Assembly (NCBI GenBank): GCA_003695215.1 | Contig: RFIM01000171.1 | Location: 1-25,143, forward strand | Source: Chloroflexota bacterium | GTDB taxonomy: Bacteria; Chloroflexota; Anaerolineae; Aggregatilineales; UBA2796 | Direction: 5' to 3' | Length of the DNA stretch: 25,143 nt | Shown here: one piece after another, positions 1 through 7,292 of the stretch | Layout: each line of letters starts with the position of its first letter | Position numbering within the stretch: position 1 is the stretch's first letter | Program-made: the position numbers and the translations under genes | Notes under the pieces: generated by a model | Told to the model about the DNA's origin: nothing | The model's input: the letters and a program-made list of their open reading frames with translations, nothing else | The model's database searches: none

Positions 1-787
1 CCGCGCACAACTTGAACGTCCCGCTGGTTGCATCAAAGGCCACGCCTTCGCTATTGAAAGTGCGCCCGAAAGCGCCTTCCAGCACTAAGTCTTCAGGTGC
101 GCCCACTTGCAGCCTGCCAGAGCCGTCTAGCAGCCAGATGCAATCGGCGCTGCGCAAAGCCAAATCCAGATCGTGCGTTGAGAGCAGCACAGCGCGCCCT
201 GTGCTATGCGCCAAACGCCGCAGCAGCGCTATGATCTCGGCGCGACGCGGCAGGTCCAAGAAGGCCGTCGGCTCGTCCAGGAAGATCAGCGGCGTCTCTT
301 GCGCTAGGGCGCGCGCAATCATGACCTTTTGGCGCTCACCATCGCTCAGCTCGCCGATCGGACGTGCTGCGAGAGCCCTCGCGCCGACTGCTTCCAATGC
401 CCAATCCACAACCGCGCGATCATCAGCGCTCAGGCGGCCTGTCCAATCAGTGTAAGGCAAGCGCCCGAGCGCTACAATCTCCCGAGCGCTCAACAGGCCT
501 GTCGGCACGCGCTCGGTTAGCACTACGCTGATCAAGCGCGCTAGGTGCTTGATTGGCAGCTGGTGAATGTTCTCCGCGCCGATCAGCACTGTGCCTGCCA
601 ATGGCTTCTGCACAGCCGCAAGCGTGCGCATCAGCGTGGACTTGCCTGCGCCATTCTGCCCGATCAAGCACACCAAAGCGCCGCGCTGCAGCTTCAGGTT
701 CAGATTGCTGAGCACTGCGCGCGCCGCGCCGCGCCCTGAGCGATAGCCGACCGTCAGCCCTTCTGCAATCAGAATCGCTTGACTCAT
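1..787 (-). CDS. ABC transporter ATP-binding protein, FecE/BtuD type (3' end beyond window)
   Basis: This is the nucleotide-binding subunit of an importer of the iron-siderophore/cobalamin family; it would hydrolyse ATP at the inner face of the membrane. The 262 visible residues contain Walker A GQNGAGKST (43-51), an ABC signature written LSDGE (147-151), Walker B LIFLDE (167-172) and the H-loop histidine H205. The usual Q-loop glutamine is replaced by a VVLTERV stretch (88-94). The ATG overlaps the permease stop as ATGA, so translation is coupled to that gene. The reading frame is still open at base 1, so the C-terminus is missing only because the window ends. The upstream riboswitch points to a corrinoid substrate (BtuD role). 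That is inferred from context, because the ATPase sequence alone cannot separate B12 from siderophore transport. Confidence 0.93.
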   Translation of the reverse strand, partial: MSQAILIAEGLTVGYRSGRGAARAVLSNLNLKLQRGALVCLIGQNGAGKSTLMRTLAAVQKPLAGTVLIGAENIHQLPIKHLARLISVVLTERVPTGLLSAREIVALGRLPYTDWTGRLSADDRAVVDWALEAVGARALAARPIGELSDGERQKVMIARALAQETPLIFLDEPTAFLDLPRRAEIIALLRRLAHSTGRAVLLSTHDLDLALRSADCIWLLDGSGRLQVGAPEDLVLEGAFGRTFNSEGVAFDATSGTFKLCA

Positions 788-1878
788 GCGTTGAAAGCGC
801 TGTGCCAGCGCCGTTGTTGCATAACGATCAGCACGACCACAGGCGCGCCGATCAAGGCCGTGATCGCATTCAAGGGCAGGATGATCTGGCTGTTTGGCAC
901 CTGGGCGATCAGATCAGCACACATCGCCGTCAGCGCGCCAAGCAGCACAGCTGTTGGCAGTAGTGCGCGATGATCGACCGTGCCGAGCAGTATGCGGCTT
1001 AGATGCGGCACAGCGATTCCAAGAAAGCCTATCGGGCCGCAGAATGCTGTCACAGCGCCTGCCAGCAGGGCCGTGCTGAAGATGATGCCCAGGCGCGCGC
1101 GCCGCAAATTGATGCCCAGGCTCTGCGCGTATGCCTCGCCGAGCAGCAAAGCGTTCAGCGGCTTGGTCAGCGCTAAGCTCAGCGCCAAGCCCAAGCCGAT
1201 GATCGGCGCTAGGATCGGCAGCTGGCGCCATGTCACGCCGCCAAAGCTGCCAAACGTCCAGTTGATGTACGCCTGGATGCGCTCAGGGACGCTGAAATAA
1301 AGCAGCAGGCTGACTAAGGCGCTGACGGTGTAGCCGATCATCAAGCCGACGATCAGCAACGTCAAGGTATTTTGCGTCCGTTGCGCAAAGCTCAGCACGA
1401 TCAGCAACATCAGCGCCGCACCTAAACTCGCCGCAGCCGCCAAACCAAAATCGCCTAGCAAGCCGATGCCGACCAGCACCGTCGCGCCTGTAGTGCCGAC
1501 TGCCAGCACCACGAGCGCGACGCCAAGGCTGGCGCCCGAGCTGATGCCCAGCACGAATGGATCAGTCAGCGGATTGCGAAAGAGAGTCTGCATTTGCACG
1601 CCGCCGACGGCTAGCGCCGCGCCAGCCAAGAGCGCGGTCAAGGCGCGCGGCAGGCGGAACCGGATTACAATGGTCGCGTAGGCAGGCTGGCTGGTCGCTT
1701 GCCCAAGCAGAGCGCGCAGCACGTCCTCTAGCGGCACGCTGACCGAGCCAACCGCCAAAGCCAGACAAAAGGCGATGCACACAGCTGCCAACAAGGCTGC
1801 CAAGACGACGCGCTGCCTGCTCAAGACGGGTGCAAGGCGCGCCAATTGCCAAACTTGTGCTTCAGAGCGCGTCGCCAC
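784..1878 (-). CDS. FecCD/BtuC-family ABC transporter permease
   Basis: A 364-residue integral membrane protein, the usual length for the BtuC/FhuB/FecD permeases that form the dimeric translocation pore. Hydrophobic segments run from about residue 23 to the end, enough for around ten helices. Family hallmarks are RLPRALTALLAGAALAVGG (about 75-93), the following QTLFRNPLTDPFVLGISSGA block, and GFLGIAVPHLSR, which contacts the ATPase, in the C-terminal third. It starts 12 bases after the stop of the binding-protein gene and its own stop overlaps the ATPase start (ATGA), so the three genes form one operon. The cobalamin riboswitch upstream supports corrinoid import. The first about 20 residues are polar and could in principle be trimmed to a later start. 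Confidence 0.95.
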   Translation of the reverse strand: MATRSEAQVWQLARLAPVLSRQRVVLAALLAAVCIAFCLALAVGSVSVPLEDVLRALLGQATSQPAYATIVIRFRLPRALTALLAGAALAVGGVQMQTLFRNPLTDPFVLGISSGASLGVALVVLAVGTTGATVLVGIGLLGDFGLAAAASLGAALMLLIVLSFAQRTQNTLTLLIVGLMIGYTVSALVSLLLYFSVPERIQAYINWTFGSFGGVTWRQLPILAPIIGLGLALSLALTKPLNALLLGEAYAQSLGINLRRARLGIIFSTALLAGAVTAFCGPIGFLGIAVPHLSRILLGTVDHRALLPTAVLLGALTAMCADLIAQVPNSQIILPLNAITALIGAPVVVLIVMQQRRWHSAFNA

Positions 1879-1890
1879 AGCTCACCTCGC

Positions 1891-3081
1891 TTACTCTAGC
1901 TGCCGATAGTAGACCAGCTCGTGATCGGGCAGCAGTTCGGGATGGAAAATCTTGATCAAATCGGCCAGGATCACTTGCGGGCGAATCACGCCGCTCTCGA
2001 AGTAATCGTTGCCGAAATTCTCGTTCGTGCGCTTGTCGTTATTGAAGACTTTGCCATTCTTGAAGGCAGCGAATTCGGCAAAACGCGCATCGGCGGCCTC
2101 GAGGTCCTTCAGCGAGCCGAAAAAGCCGACGTTGACCCAGAATTCGGCATCGCCTGCTTTGGCAAAGACGTCTTCGATGCTCAGCGGCAAGCTGCCAGTC
2201 GACTCGTCATCGGCCCAGGCGTAGCTAGCGCCCGCATCTAGCAGGAAGCGCGCTGCAAAGCTCTTGCCACCAGGCATGTACCAGACATCTTGATAAGGCG
2301 TGTTGATCAGCACGCTCGGGCGATGGCTGACGCGCTCGGTCAAGGCCACAAGGCGCTGATACTCGCTCGCCACGCTATCAAAGTAGGCTTCAGCGCGCTC
2401 CTCTGCGTTGAAGAAAAGCGCCGTGAATTTGATCCACTCAGCTCGGCCTAGCGGCGTGTTCTCAGCAAACTCGCCGTTCAGGGCGACCTTATACCCGGCT
2501 TCGATCAGCTTCGGATGCGCGTCGTAGTCAGAGAAGCCGCTGCCGTAAGTCATGATCAGGTCAGGCGCGCTCAGCGCCACCTGCTCGATGTTGACTTGAG
2601 CGCCGCTGCCAATCTCGACCAGCTTGCCCGCCTTGCCCAGCGCTACAACCTCAGGCGTTGAGACGTACTGCAGTGTATCCACGCCAACCAGCGCTTCAAG
2701 CACGCCCAGCTCCACCAAGTGCGGCAAGTACGTGGTAGACATGCTGATGAACTTCTTGATCGGCACTTCGACCACGAGCGCATCTTTGAGCTGCTCGTCC
2801 GCGGGCGCAGGCGCGCCGCATTGCACCAGCACATAAGTGAAGCCGCTCTCAGCACCTGCCCATGGGCGCGTCACCCGCACCACTTTGTAGTGCTTGTGGT
2901 AGGTCACCTCAAAGCCTGTGGCGAAGGCGATCTCGACTTTGTGCGGGAAGTAATCGACTTCAGGATCGAAGGCGGTCAGACATTCGGTCGGATTGGCCGC
3001 TTGCCCGTGGGCCACAGGCGCAGCGTTGAGAGCCAAGCTCAAGGCAAGGGCGATCAGCAGGCTGAACTTGATGCGTTTCAT
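1891..3081 (-). CDS. ABC transporter substrate-binding protein, cobalamin/Fe3+-siderophore type
   Basis: The extracytoplasmic solute receptor of the importer, 396 residues. The N-terminus is a Sec signal (MKR, then a hydrophobic core at 5-22) with a probable signal peptidase I site after VAHG (residue 26). No lipobox cysteine is visible. The body matches the two-lobe periplasmic-binding fold of the BtuF/FepB class: a first lobe with HLVELGVLEALVGVDTLQYV, then APDLIMTYGSG, a long linking helix with FFNAEERAEAYFDSVASEY, and a second lobe ending in RPQVILADLIKIFHPE. A Shine-Dalgarno AAAGGA lies about 8 bases before the ATG. It is the first gene after the cobalamin riboswitch and its terminator, so expression should fall when B12 is plentiful. 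Cobalamin or cobinamide is the likely ligand, inferred from the riboswitch. Confidence 0.92.
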   Translation of the reverse strand: MKRIKFSLLIALALSLALNAAPVAHGQAANPTECLTAFDPEVDYFPHKVEIAFATGFEVTYHKHYKVVRVTRPWAGAESGFTYVLVQCGAPAPADEQLKDALVVEVPIKKFISMSTTYLPHLVELGVLEALVGVDTLQYVSTPEVVALGKAGKLVEIGSGAQVNIEQVALSAPDLIMTYGSGFSDYDAHPKLIEAGYKVALNGEFAENTPLGRAEWIKFTALFFNAEERAEAYFDSVASEYQRLVALTERVSHRPSVLINTPYQDVWYMPGGKSFAARFLLDAGASYAWADDESTGSLPLSIEDVFAKAGDAEFWVNVGFFGSLKDLEAADARFAEFAAFKNGKVFNNDKRTNENFGNDYFESGVIRPQVILADLIKIFHPELLPDHELVYYRQLE

Positions 3082-3164
3082 CGGTCAAACATCCTTTCCC
3101 AGAAAGTTGAGGCGAACGGGTTGGGCAAAGGATGCACGCGCCATGCTGTTGGCGCGCCGATTAC

Positions 3165-3187
3165 AAAAAAACCCGCCATGTGGCGGG
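3165..3187 (-). terminator. Intrinsic terminator of the cobalamin riboswitch
   Basis: On the minus strand CCCGCCA, a two-base CA loop and TGGCGGG form a seven-pair GC-rich hairpin followed directly by seven T residues. It sits just after the riboswitch aptamer and about 85 bases before the binding-protein start. This is the layout of a transcription-attenuation expression platform: ligand-bound aptamer favours this hairpin and stops the operon. Confidence 0.9.
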
Positions 3188-3214
3188 CAAGACAGCATGG
3201 AGGTATCAACATCC

Positions 3215-3390
3215 ATACGCGCTCCCCTTTGTCCACGAAGGTGAAACACGAGATACAGCCAAAGCGGGCATTCGGGCTTCGCCTGAGCGCTCAGGCGTTA
3301 CCGTTGCGGGAACAGCGTCGGACTTGCACCGATCTTCCCCCAAAGGCTCTGCGAGCCTCGCGCCGTACATCCGGGTAGCGGCGCTCTTTG
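3215..3390 (-). promoter_or_regulatory. Cobalamin riboswitch (aptamer)
   Basis: Read on the minus strand, the leader carries the conserved B12 core: GGGGAAGATCGGTGCAAGTC at about 3341-3322, then CCCGCAACGGTAA at 3310-3298, a perfect P6-type hairpin GCCTGA-GCGC-TCAGGC, and a B12-box region AAGCCCGAATGCCCGC followed by TTTGGCTG. Flanking helices are also visible: GCGCCG/CGGCGC upstream and CTTCGTGGAC-type sequence downstream. Such elements bind adenosyl- or related cobalamins and repress B12 uptake or synthesis genes. It lies between a strong promoter and an intrinsic terminator, upstream of the importer operon. The B12-box centre departs from the textbook AGCCAGGAGACCTGCC, but the surrounding core is intact. 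Exact helix ends are approximate. Confidence 0.93.
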
Positions 3391-3402
3391 ACCATGCTAT
3401 CG

Positions 3403-3431
3403 AGTGTAGCACGACTTTGCAGCTGAGTCAA
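3403..3431 (-). promoter_or_regulatory. Sigma70-type promoter for the riboswitch and B12 importer operon
   Basis: On the minus strand a -35 TTGACT (3431-3426) and a -10 TACACT (3408-3403) are separated by exactly 17 bases. The expected start near 3396 places the transcript's 5' end just before the riboswitch, consistent with the whole aptamer being transcribed. Confidence 0.82.
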
Positions 3432-3561
3432 CTGCTGAATGCGATCAGCTCGGCTTGGCGCAGAACGCCGCTAGCAGGCGCAACCCTCAATTCGCCTGTG
3501 CATCAGCGGCGCTCTCGTGTAGAATATTAAATTAAAGTTAAGTGAGGTTTCTCGGACGCAT

Positions 3562-4518
3562 ATGGAAAAATTACAGGCGCCCTTGATCTTTGAAGCGCCC
3601 GAACGCCCGAACCTGCAGGCTGACGATCTGATGAGCGAAGGCGGGCGCAAAGTCTTGGCTTTTCATTTCGGCAAGCTCTTGGCGCGCCAGGCCGATGTGC
3701 TTGCTAGCGATGAGAGCGAAGCCGTCCACCAAATGCGCGTGGCCACGCGCCGCTTGCGCAGCACCTTGCGCATTTTCCGCTCATATTACCGCCAAAGCGT
3801 GCTCAGGCCGTGGCGCGCTGTGCTGAAGCGGACAGCCGAACTTCTGGGCAAGGTGCGCGATCTCGACGTTTACCGTGAGCATATGGCGCGCTACGCCAAA
3901 GCGCAGCCAAGCGCCTCGCGCCGCGACTTGCGCCTGATCAACGCTCAGCTGGGCGAGCGGCACGCCGCGCTGCGCGCTCAGCTGTGTGATTACCTGAACA
4001 GCGCCGAGTACAATGCCTTTTTGAGCGAATTCGCCGCTTTCTTGCAAACTCCATTCGCGGCAGCGCGCCGCCAGGCCGAAGCTCAGCCTGTGCCGCGCCG
4101 AATCTGCGAGATCGCGCCACGCCTGATCTACAAGCAGTACGGCGTTGTGCGCGCCTACGCGCCATACCTTGAGACTGCCAGCCTGGAGCGCTTGCATGCC
4201 TTGCGCATTGAAGTGAAGCGTTTGCGTTACCTGATCGAGGCCTTTGGCGAACTGCTCGGCGCGCAAGCTGAGATGGTCATTGACGCCTGTAAAGCCTTGC
4301 AGGATTTTCTGGGCGAATTGCAAGATGCCAAAGTGGCTGCCCAGCTCAGCGAGCTGTATTTGCCTAATTTGCGGCGCGGCAAGCGCGCCCTTGAGCGTTA
4401 TTTGGCGGCGCGCCAAGCCGACCAAGAGCGCTTGTATCAATCCGTTCTGGCGCACTGGTCGGCTTTCAACGCGCCCGAGGTGCGCCAAGCGCTAGCGCTT
4501 GCAGTGGCTGCGCTCTAG
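3562..4518 (+). CDS. CHAD domain-containing protein
   Basis: A 318-residue soluble protein made almost wholly of a CHAD domain, an alpha-helical module with conserved histidines and arginines that binds inorganic polyphosphate and often sits on polyphosphate granules. The first signature is VHQMRVATRRLRSTLRIF (about 55-72). The symmetry-related repeat LHALRIEVKRLRYLIEAF lies near 210-227, followed by LQDFLGELQDAKV. Basic residues dominate both faces, as expected for a polyanion binder. No CYTH triphosphatase domain or polyphosphate kinase gene is attached or nearby, so this is a stand-alone CHAD protein. A TAGAAT box (3520-3525) lies upstream, but no good -35 is visible and the Shine-Dalgarno is weak. 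Its stop overlaps that of the convergent FHA gene. The family call is firm; the physiological role is not shown. Confidence 0.93.
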   Translation: MEKLQAPLIFEAPERPNLQADDLMSEGGRKVLAFHFGKLLARQADVLASDESEAVHQMRVATRRLRSTLRIFRSYYRQSVLRPWRAVLKRTAELLGKVRDLDVYREHMARYAKAQPSASRRDLRLINAQLGERHAALRAQLCDYLNSAEYNAFLSEFAAFLQTPFAAARRQAEAQPVPRRICEIAPRLIYKQYGVVRAYAPYLETASLERLHALRIEVKRLRYLIEAFGELLGAQAEMVIDACKALQDFLGELQDAKVAAQLSELYLPNLRRGKRALERYLAARQADQERLYQSVLAHWSAFNAPEVRQALALAVAAL

Positions 4519-5108
4519 AAGCGCACCCGAATTTTGAGCCGCCCGAGCCGAATTTCATCGCCACTGCGAAGCAAACGCTCGCCTTCAGGGATCAAACAGC
4601 GGCCGTTCAAGTAAGTCTTATTGGTGCTGTTCAAGTCGGTGATGTAGATCAGGCTGCCGCGCCGCTGCAAGCGGGCATGGCGGCGCGAGACGCCGTGCTC
4701 CTGAGCGCCGAAGGGCGTCAGATCGACATCTGGCGGCGGCTCGTTTGGCGCCTGCCTGCCGAGGACGAGCGTCTCGTGAATGCTCAGATCGAGCGTGGAG
4801 CCGTTCACCTCAAAAGTGATCGGCTTTCCTTCCCCGATGATCGCCTCGCCTGCCTGCTGCGGCCCAGAGGAGACAACCGCTTGTGGCTCCTCGATGCGAT
4901 GCGTTTCATTTGAAGAGCCGATGACCAGGCCGCAATTCGGGCAGACCAGCTCGCCTACGCGCATAGCCCGCTCGCAGCGCGGGCACGGAATATCGCGCGG
5001 CGCGATCTGAGGCGCATGATCGGGATCGATATGCACAGGGCCCGTCTTCAGCAGATGCTCGATGTTCGCCGAATCGTCCCACTCGCCGCTCTCGTTCAGA
5101 TTCGCCAT
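4515..5108 (-). CDS. Zinc-ribbon and FHA domain protein
   Basis: A 197-residue cytoplasmic protein with no membrane segment. An acidic N-terminal tail is followed by a four-cysteine zinc ribbon (C42, C45, C56, C59), a variable linker, and a C-terminal FHA domain (about 100-197). The FHA core residues are present: LGR at 117-119, GVSRRHARL at 139-147 and TDLNSTNKTYLNG around 158-169. FHA domains bind phosphothreonine peptides, so it probably reads out a Ser/Thr kinase signal; no kinase gene is in the window. The ATG at 5108 has AAGGGAAG a few bases upstream. A second ATG five bases further upstream is out of frame. The stop shares a CTAG with the stop of the convergent CHAD gene. The partner is unknown. 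Confidence 0.92.
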   Translation of the reverse strand: MANLNESGEWDDSANIEHLLKTGPVHIDPDHAPQIAPRDIPCPRCERAMRVGELVCPNCGLVIGSSNETHRIEEPQAVVSSGPQQAGEAIIGEGKPITFEVNGSTLDLSIHETLVLGRQAPNEPPPDVDLTPFGAQEHGVSRRHARLQRRGSLIYITDLNSTNKTYLNGRCLIPEGERLLRSGDEIRLGRLKIRVRF

Positions 5109-5155
5109 GCCATGCTTCCCTTGTCAAAGTATTCTCATTTACAAAGTTCATTTTC

Positions 5156-5164
5156 ATTCTAGCA
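5156..5164 (-). promoter_or_regulatory. Extended -10 promoter for the FHA gene
   Basis: The minus strand reads TGCTAGAAT, an extended -10 (TGn plus TAGAAT), about 48 bases before the FHA start codon. No good -35 is visible, which extended -10 promoters can tolerate. The same TGnTAGAAT form recurs before the CBM48 gene. Confidence 0.5.
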
Positions 5165-5234
5165 CAATTCACAAAAGGCTGCAGGCGGAATTGGGCTGAG
5201 AAGCCCTGAGCCTTGTTGCTGTAGCTCCAGGCTT

Positions 5235-5264
5235 GTGCACTAGCACACCTTTACGTGCACTTGC
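5235..5264. repeat. Direct repeat GTGCACTwGC, 20 bases apart, in the FHA-dehydrogenase intergenic region
   Basis: GTGCACTAGC (5235-5244) and GTGCACTTGC (5255-5264) match at 9 of 10 positions and begin exactly 20 bases apart, about two helical turns. They lie in the 305-base divergent intergenic region (5109-5413), about 75 bases upstream of the dehydrogenase -10. A regulator-binding role is possible but unproven. Apart from the two promoters, I see nothing else in this region. Confidence 0.4.
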
Positions 5265-5316
5265 GGTTGGCCTGCGCAGCGCCGCTTCACTTTTGCCTGA
5301 ACGTTATTGAATCGTA

Positions 5317-5345
5317 TGCCCAGTCTGCTCAAAGTGCGGTATACT
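5317..5345 (+). promoter_or_regulatory. Possible promoter for the glutamate-type dehydrogenase gene
   Basis: A good -10 TATACT (5340-5345) is preceded at 17 bases by only a weak -35 (TGCCCA, 3 of 6). The implied start near 5352 leaves a leader of about 62 bases. The -10 is convincing but the -35 is not, so an activator may be needed. Confidence 0.45.
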
Positions 5346-5413
5346 CTAAGAAAGATCGGTTTAGCGCGCTTTAGAGGCTTTTTGATAAAGAAGAATAGGA
5401 GATCCTCATCAAT

Positions 5414-6703
5414 ATGGTTGCTCAAGCAGTTCCTCCCGTCCTGACGACCACTGACCCGACCTACCAAACGGCACTACGTCAATATGATCGCGCTGTAGCC
5501 TACCTGCCCAACTTGCCGAGCGGTGTGGTCGAGTTCTTGAAGTGGCCGCGCCGCGAGCTGACTGTTCACTTCCCGGCGCGCATGGAAAACGGCGAGGTGA
5601 AAATCTTCACAGGTTATCGCGTCCATCACAACACTGTGCTCGGGCCTTCCAAAGGTGGCATCCGCTATAGCGCCCACGTCAACCTTGACGAAGTGCGCGC
5701 CTTGGCTATGTGGATGACCTGGAAGTGCGCGCTAGTGAACTTGCCTTACGGCGGCGCCAAAGGCGGCGTGGTGGTCGATCCGCACCAACACACACAAAGC
5801 GAGCTTGAGGCGATCACGCGGCGCTTCACCTCTGAGATCATCTTGCTGATCGGTCCAAAGATCGATATCCCAGCGCCTGACATGGGCACCAACGCACAGA
5901 CTATGGCCTGGATCATGGATACCTACAGCATGACGGTCGGCTATTCCGTGCCTGCTGTGGTGACGGGCAAGCCCTTGAACATCGGCGGCTCGCTCGGGCG
6001 CGAAGAAGCGACTGGCCGCGGCGTCATCGTCTGCATGCTGGAAGCGTTGCGCCAAAAGGATATCACTAAAAGTCCGCCTGATATTTCAGTGGTCATTCAA
6101 GGCTTTGGCAACGTCGGTTCGCACGCGGCGCGGCGCGCTCATGAGCTTGGCTTCAAGGTGATCGCCGTCAGCGATGCCAGTGGCGGCTACTATAACAGCA
6201 AAGGCTTGAATATCCCTGAAATGTACGCCTACGCCCGCCAGCACCGCACCTTGGCCGACTACCGAGGCGAGGCCGAGCCGATCACTAATGCTGAGCTGCT
6301 GGAATTGCCTTGCGATGTGCTCATCCCGGCAGCATTGGAAGGCCAATTGACAGGCGAGAACGCACCGCGCGTCAAGGCGAAATTGATTGTGGAAGGCGCT
6401 AACGGCCCGACGACGCCTGAAGCAGACGATATCTTCGACGATCGCGATATCCTGGTAGTGCCAGATATCCTCGCCAATGCCGGCGGCGTCACTGTCTCCT
6501 ACTTTGAGTGGGTGCAAGGCTTGCAAGAATATTTCTGGGACGAAGATGAAGTCTACCGTCGGCTAGAGCGTATCCTGGTGCGCGCCTACGATGAAGTGGT
6601 GAATACAGCCGAGCGCTACAATGTGAACATGCGCACAGCGGCCAACATCACTGCCATCAATCGCGTGGCGCAAGCCATGATCACACGCGGCTTCTATCCC
6701 TGA
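5414..6703 (+). CDS. Glu/Leu/Phe/Val dehydrogenase (glutamate dehydrogenase type)
   Basis: A 429-residue enzyme of normal family length that reversibly deaminates an amino acid, most likely glutamate to 2-oxoglutarate, with NAD(P). The substrate domain has GPSKGGIRY (K80), WMTWKCALVNLPYGGAKGG (K104 and catalytic K116) and PAPDMGTN. The Rossmann part has VIQGFGNVGSHAARRAHELG, followed by VSDASGG; the aspartate at the end of the second strand favours NAD over NADP, an inference. The C-terminal SYFEWVQGLQ and NITAINRVAQAMITRGF stretches are typical of the family. AGGAG lies 12 bases before the ATG. A long GC-rich palindrome follows the stop as a likely terminator, so the gene is probably monocistronic. 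Whether it is a glutamate or a branched-chain enzyme is not settled by sequence alone; the length and motifs favour glutamate. Confidence 0.95.
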   Translation: MVAQAVPPVLTTTDPTYQTALRQYDRAVAYLPNLPSGVVEFLKWPRRELTVHFPARMENGEVKIFTGYRVHHNTVLGPSKGGIRYSAHVNLDEVRALAMWMTWKCALVNLPYGGAKGGVVVDPHQHTQSELEAITRRFTSEIILLIGPKIDIPAPDMGTNAQTMAWIMDTYSMTVGYSVPAVVTGKPLNIGGSLGREEATGRGVIVCMLEALRQKDITKSPPDISVVIQGFGNVGSHAARRAHELGFKVIAVSDASGGYYNSKGLNIPEMYAYARQHRTLADYRGEAEPITNAELLELPCDVLIPAALEGQLTGENAPRVKAKLIVEGANGPTTPEADDIFDDRDILVVPDILANAGGVTVSYFEWVQGLQEYFWDEDEVYRRLERILVRAYDEVVNTAERYNVNMRTAANITAINRVAQAMITRGFYP

Positions 6704-6731
6704 TCCAGTTCTGACCGCTCAACTGACGCGT

Positions 6732-6755
6732 CCAGCGGCGTGCGCACGCCGCTGG
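6732..6755 (+). terminator. GC-rich 24-base palindrome, likely terminator after the dehydrogenase gene
   Basis: CCAGCGGCGT and ACGCCGCTGG pair perfectly around a central GCGC, starting 28 bases after the stop codon. The following CGCCATTT has only a short T run, so termination may be partial. The position and symmetry are otherwise those of a transcription terminator. Confidence 0.6.
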
Positions 6756-6765
6756 CGCCATTTCA

Positions 6766-6794
6766 TTGCAGGCCAAGCGCGCCTGCGTTATGCT
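6766..6794 (+). promoter_or_regulatory. Weak candidate promoter for the VOC-protein gene
   Basis: TTGCAG and TATGCT are separated by 17 bases just after the dehydrogenase terminator. The -10 lies within a perfect tandem TTATGCT-TTATGCT (6788-6801), so a second overlapping -10 is possible. Matches to consensus are modest. Confidence 0.3.
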
Positions 6795-6853
6795 TTATGC
6801 TATCCAGCACAACGACCGCGCTGCGCCGCACAACACGACCTTCGCATCTGTTC

Positions 6854-6858
6854 AGGAG
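6854..6858 (+). promoter_or_regulatory. Ribosome binding site fixing the VOC-protein start
   Basis: AGGAG sits six bases before the ATG at 6865. The frame is open further upstream, but no comparable site precedes an earlier start and the added residues do not resemble the family, so 6865 is chosen. Confidence 0.7.
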
Positions 6859-6864
6859 ACCTGT

Positions 6865-7290
6865 ATGCACTTGCACACTGTGATTTACACGGATCGCTTG
6901 CCTGAAGTCGAGGTGTTCTATCGCCGCGCCTTCCCGAACGTCCCTTTTGATGCCCAAGAAGGCATGTTCACTGTACGCTGGGCTTCTAACGGCTGGCTAC
7001 ACTTTGTGCGCGCCGACGCGCAGCATCCGCCAAGTGCCGTCGCCTTGATCCGCGTTCACTTGCCGCACACCGATCTAGAGCATGAGCGGCTCAGCGCGCT
7101 TGGCATCGCCTGTGGCGAGCTGACCGTGGAATCTTGGGGCGATTGGTACGGCAAGAACGTCCGCTATTTCGAAGTGGTCGATCCGACTGGCACGCGCCTG
7201 CATTTTTACGAGCCGCACTTCGGTGAGAAGCGCCAGCTGATGACTACTGGTGACGGCACGGATACGCGCAAAGTTCATCAGCCAAGCTGA
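6865..7290 (+). CDS. VOC family (glyoxalase/bleomycin-resistance-like) protein
   Basis: A 141-residue protein of the vicinal oxygen chelate fold, whose members include glyoxalase I, dioxygenases and antibiotic-binding proteins. The two beta-alpha-beta-beta-beta halves can be seen: the opening HLHTVIYTDRLPEVEVFYRRAF, then a strand with WLHFVRADAQ, a second half starting ALIRVHLPHTDLEHERLSALG, and the closing RYFEVVDPTGTRLHFYEP. The pattern ending in D-P-x-G-x-x-hydrophobic-x-F-x-E is the family hallmark and its glutamate is often a metal ligand. The substrate cannot be read from sequence. The next gene begins two bases after its stop, so the two are probably co-transcribed and translationally coupled. 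Confidence 0.85.
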   Translation: MHLHTVIYTDRLPEVEVFYRRAFPNVPFDAQEGMFTVRWASNGWLHFVRADAQHPPSAVALIRVHLPHTDLEHERLSALGIACGELTVESWGDWYGKNVRYFEVVDPTGTRLHFYEPHFGEKRQLMTTGDGTDTRKVHQPS

Positions 7291-7292
7291 CT

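Noticed and set aside
2719..3378. A 219-codon open frame on the plus strand over the riboswitch
   Set aside because: It runs antisense through the binding-protein gene and the cobalamin riboswitch, both well supported on the minus strand.
6766..6864. N-terminal extension of the VOC protein
   Set aside because: It begins at a non-ATG codon within the candidate promoter, and AGGAG points to the ATG at 6865.
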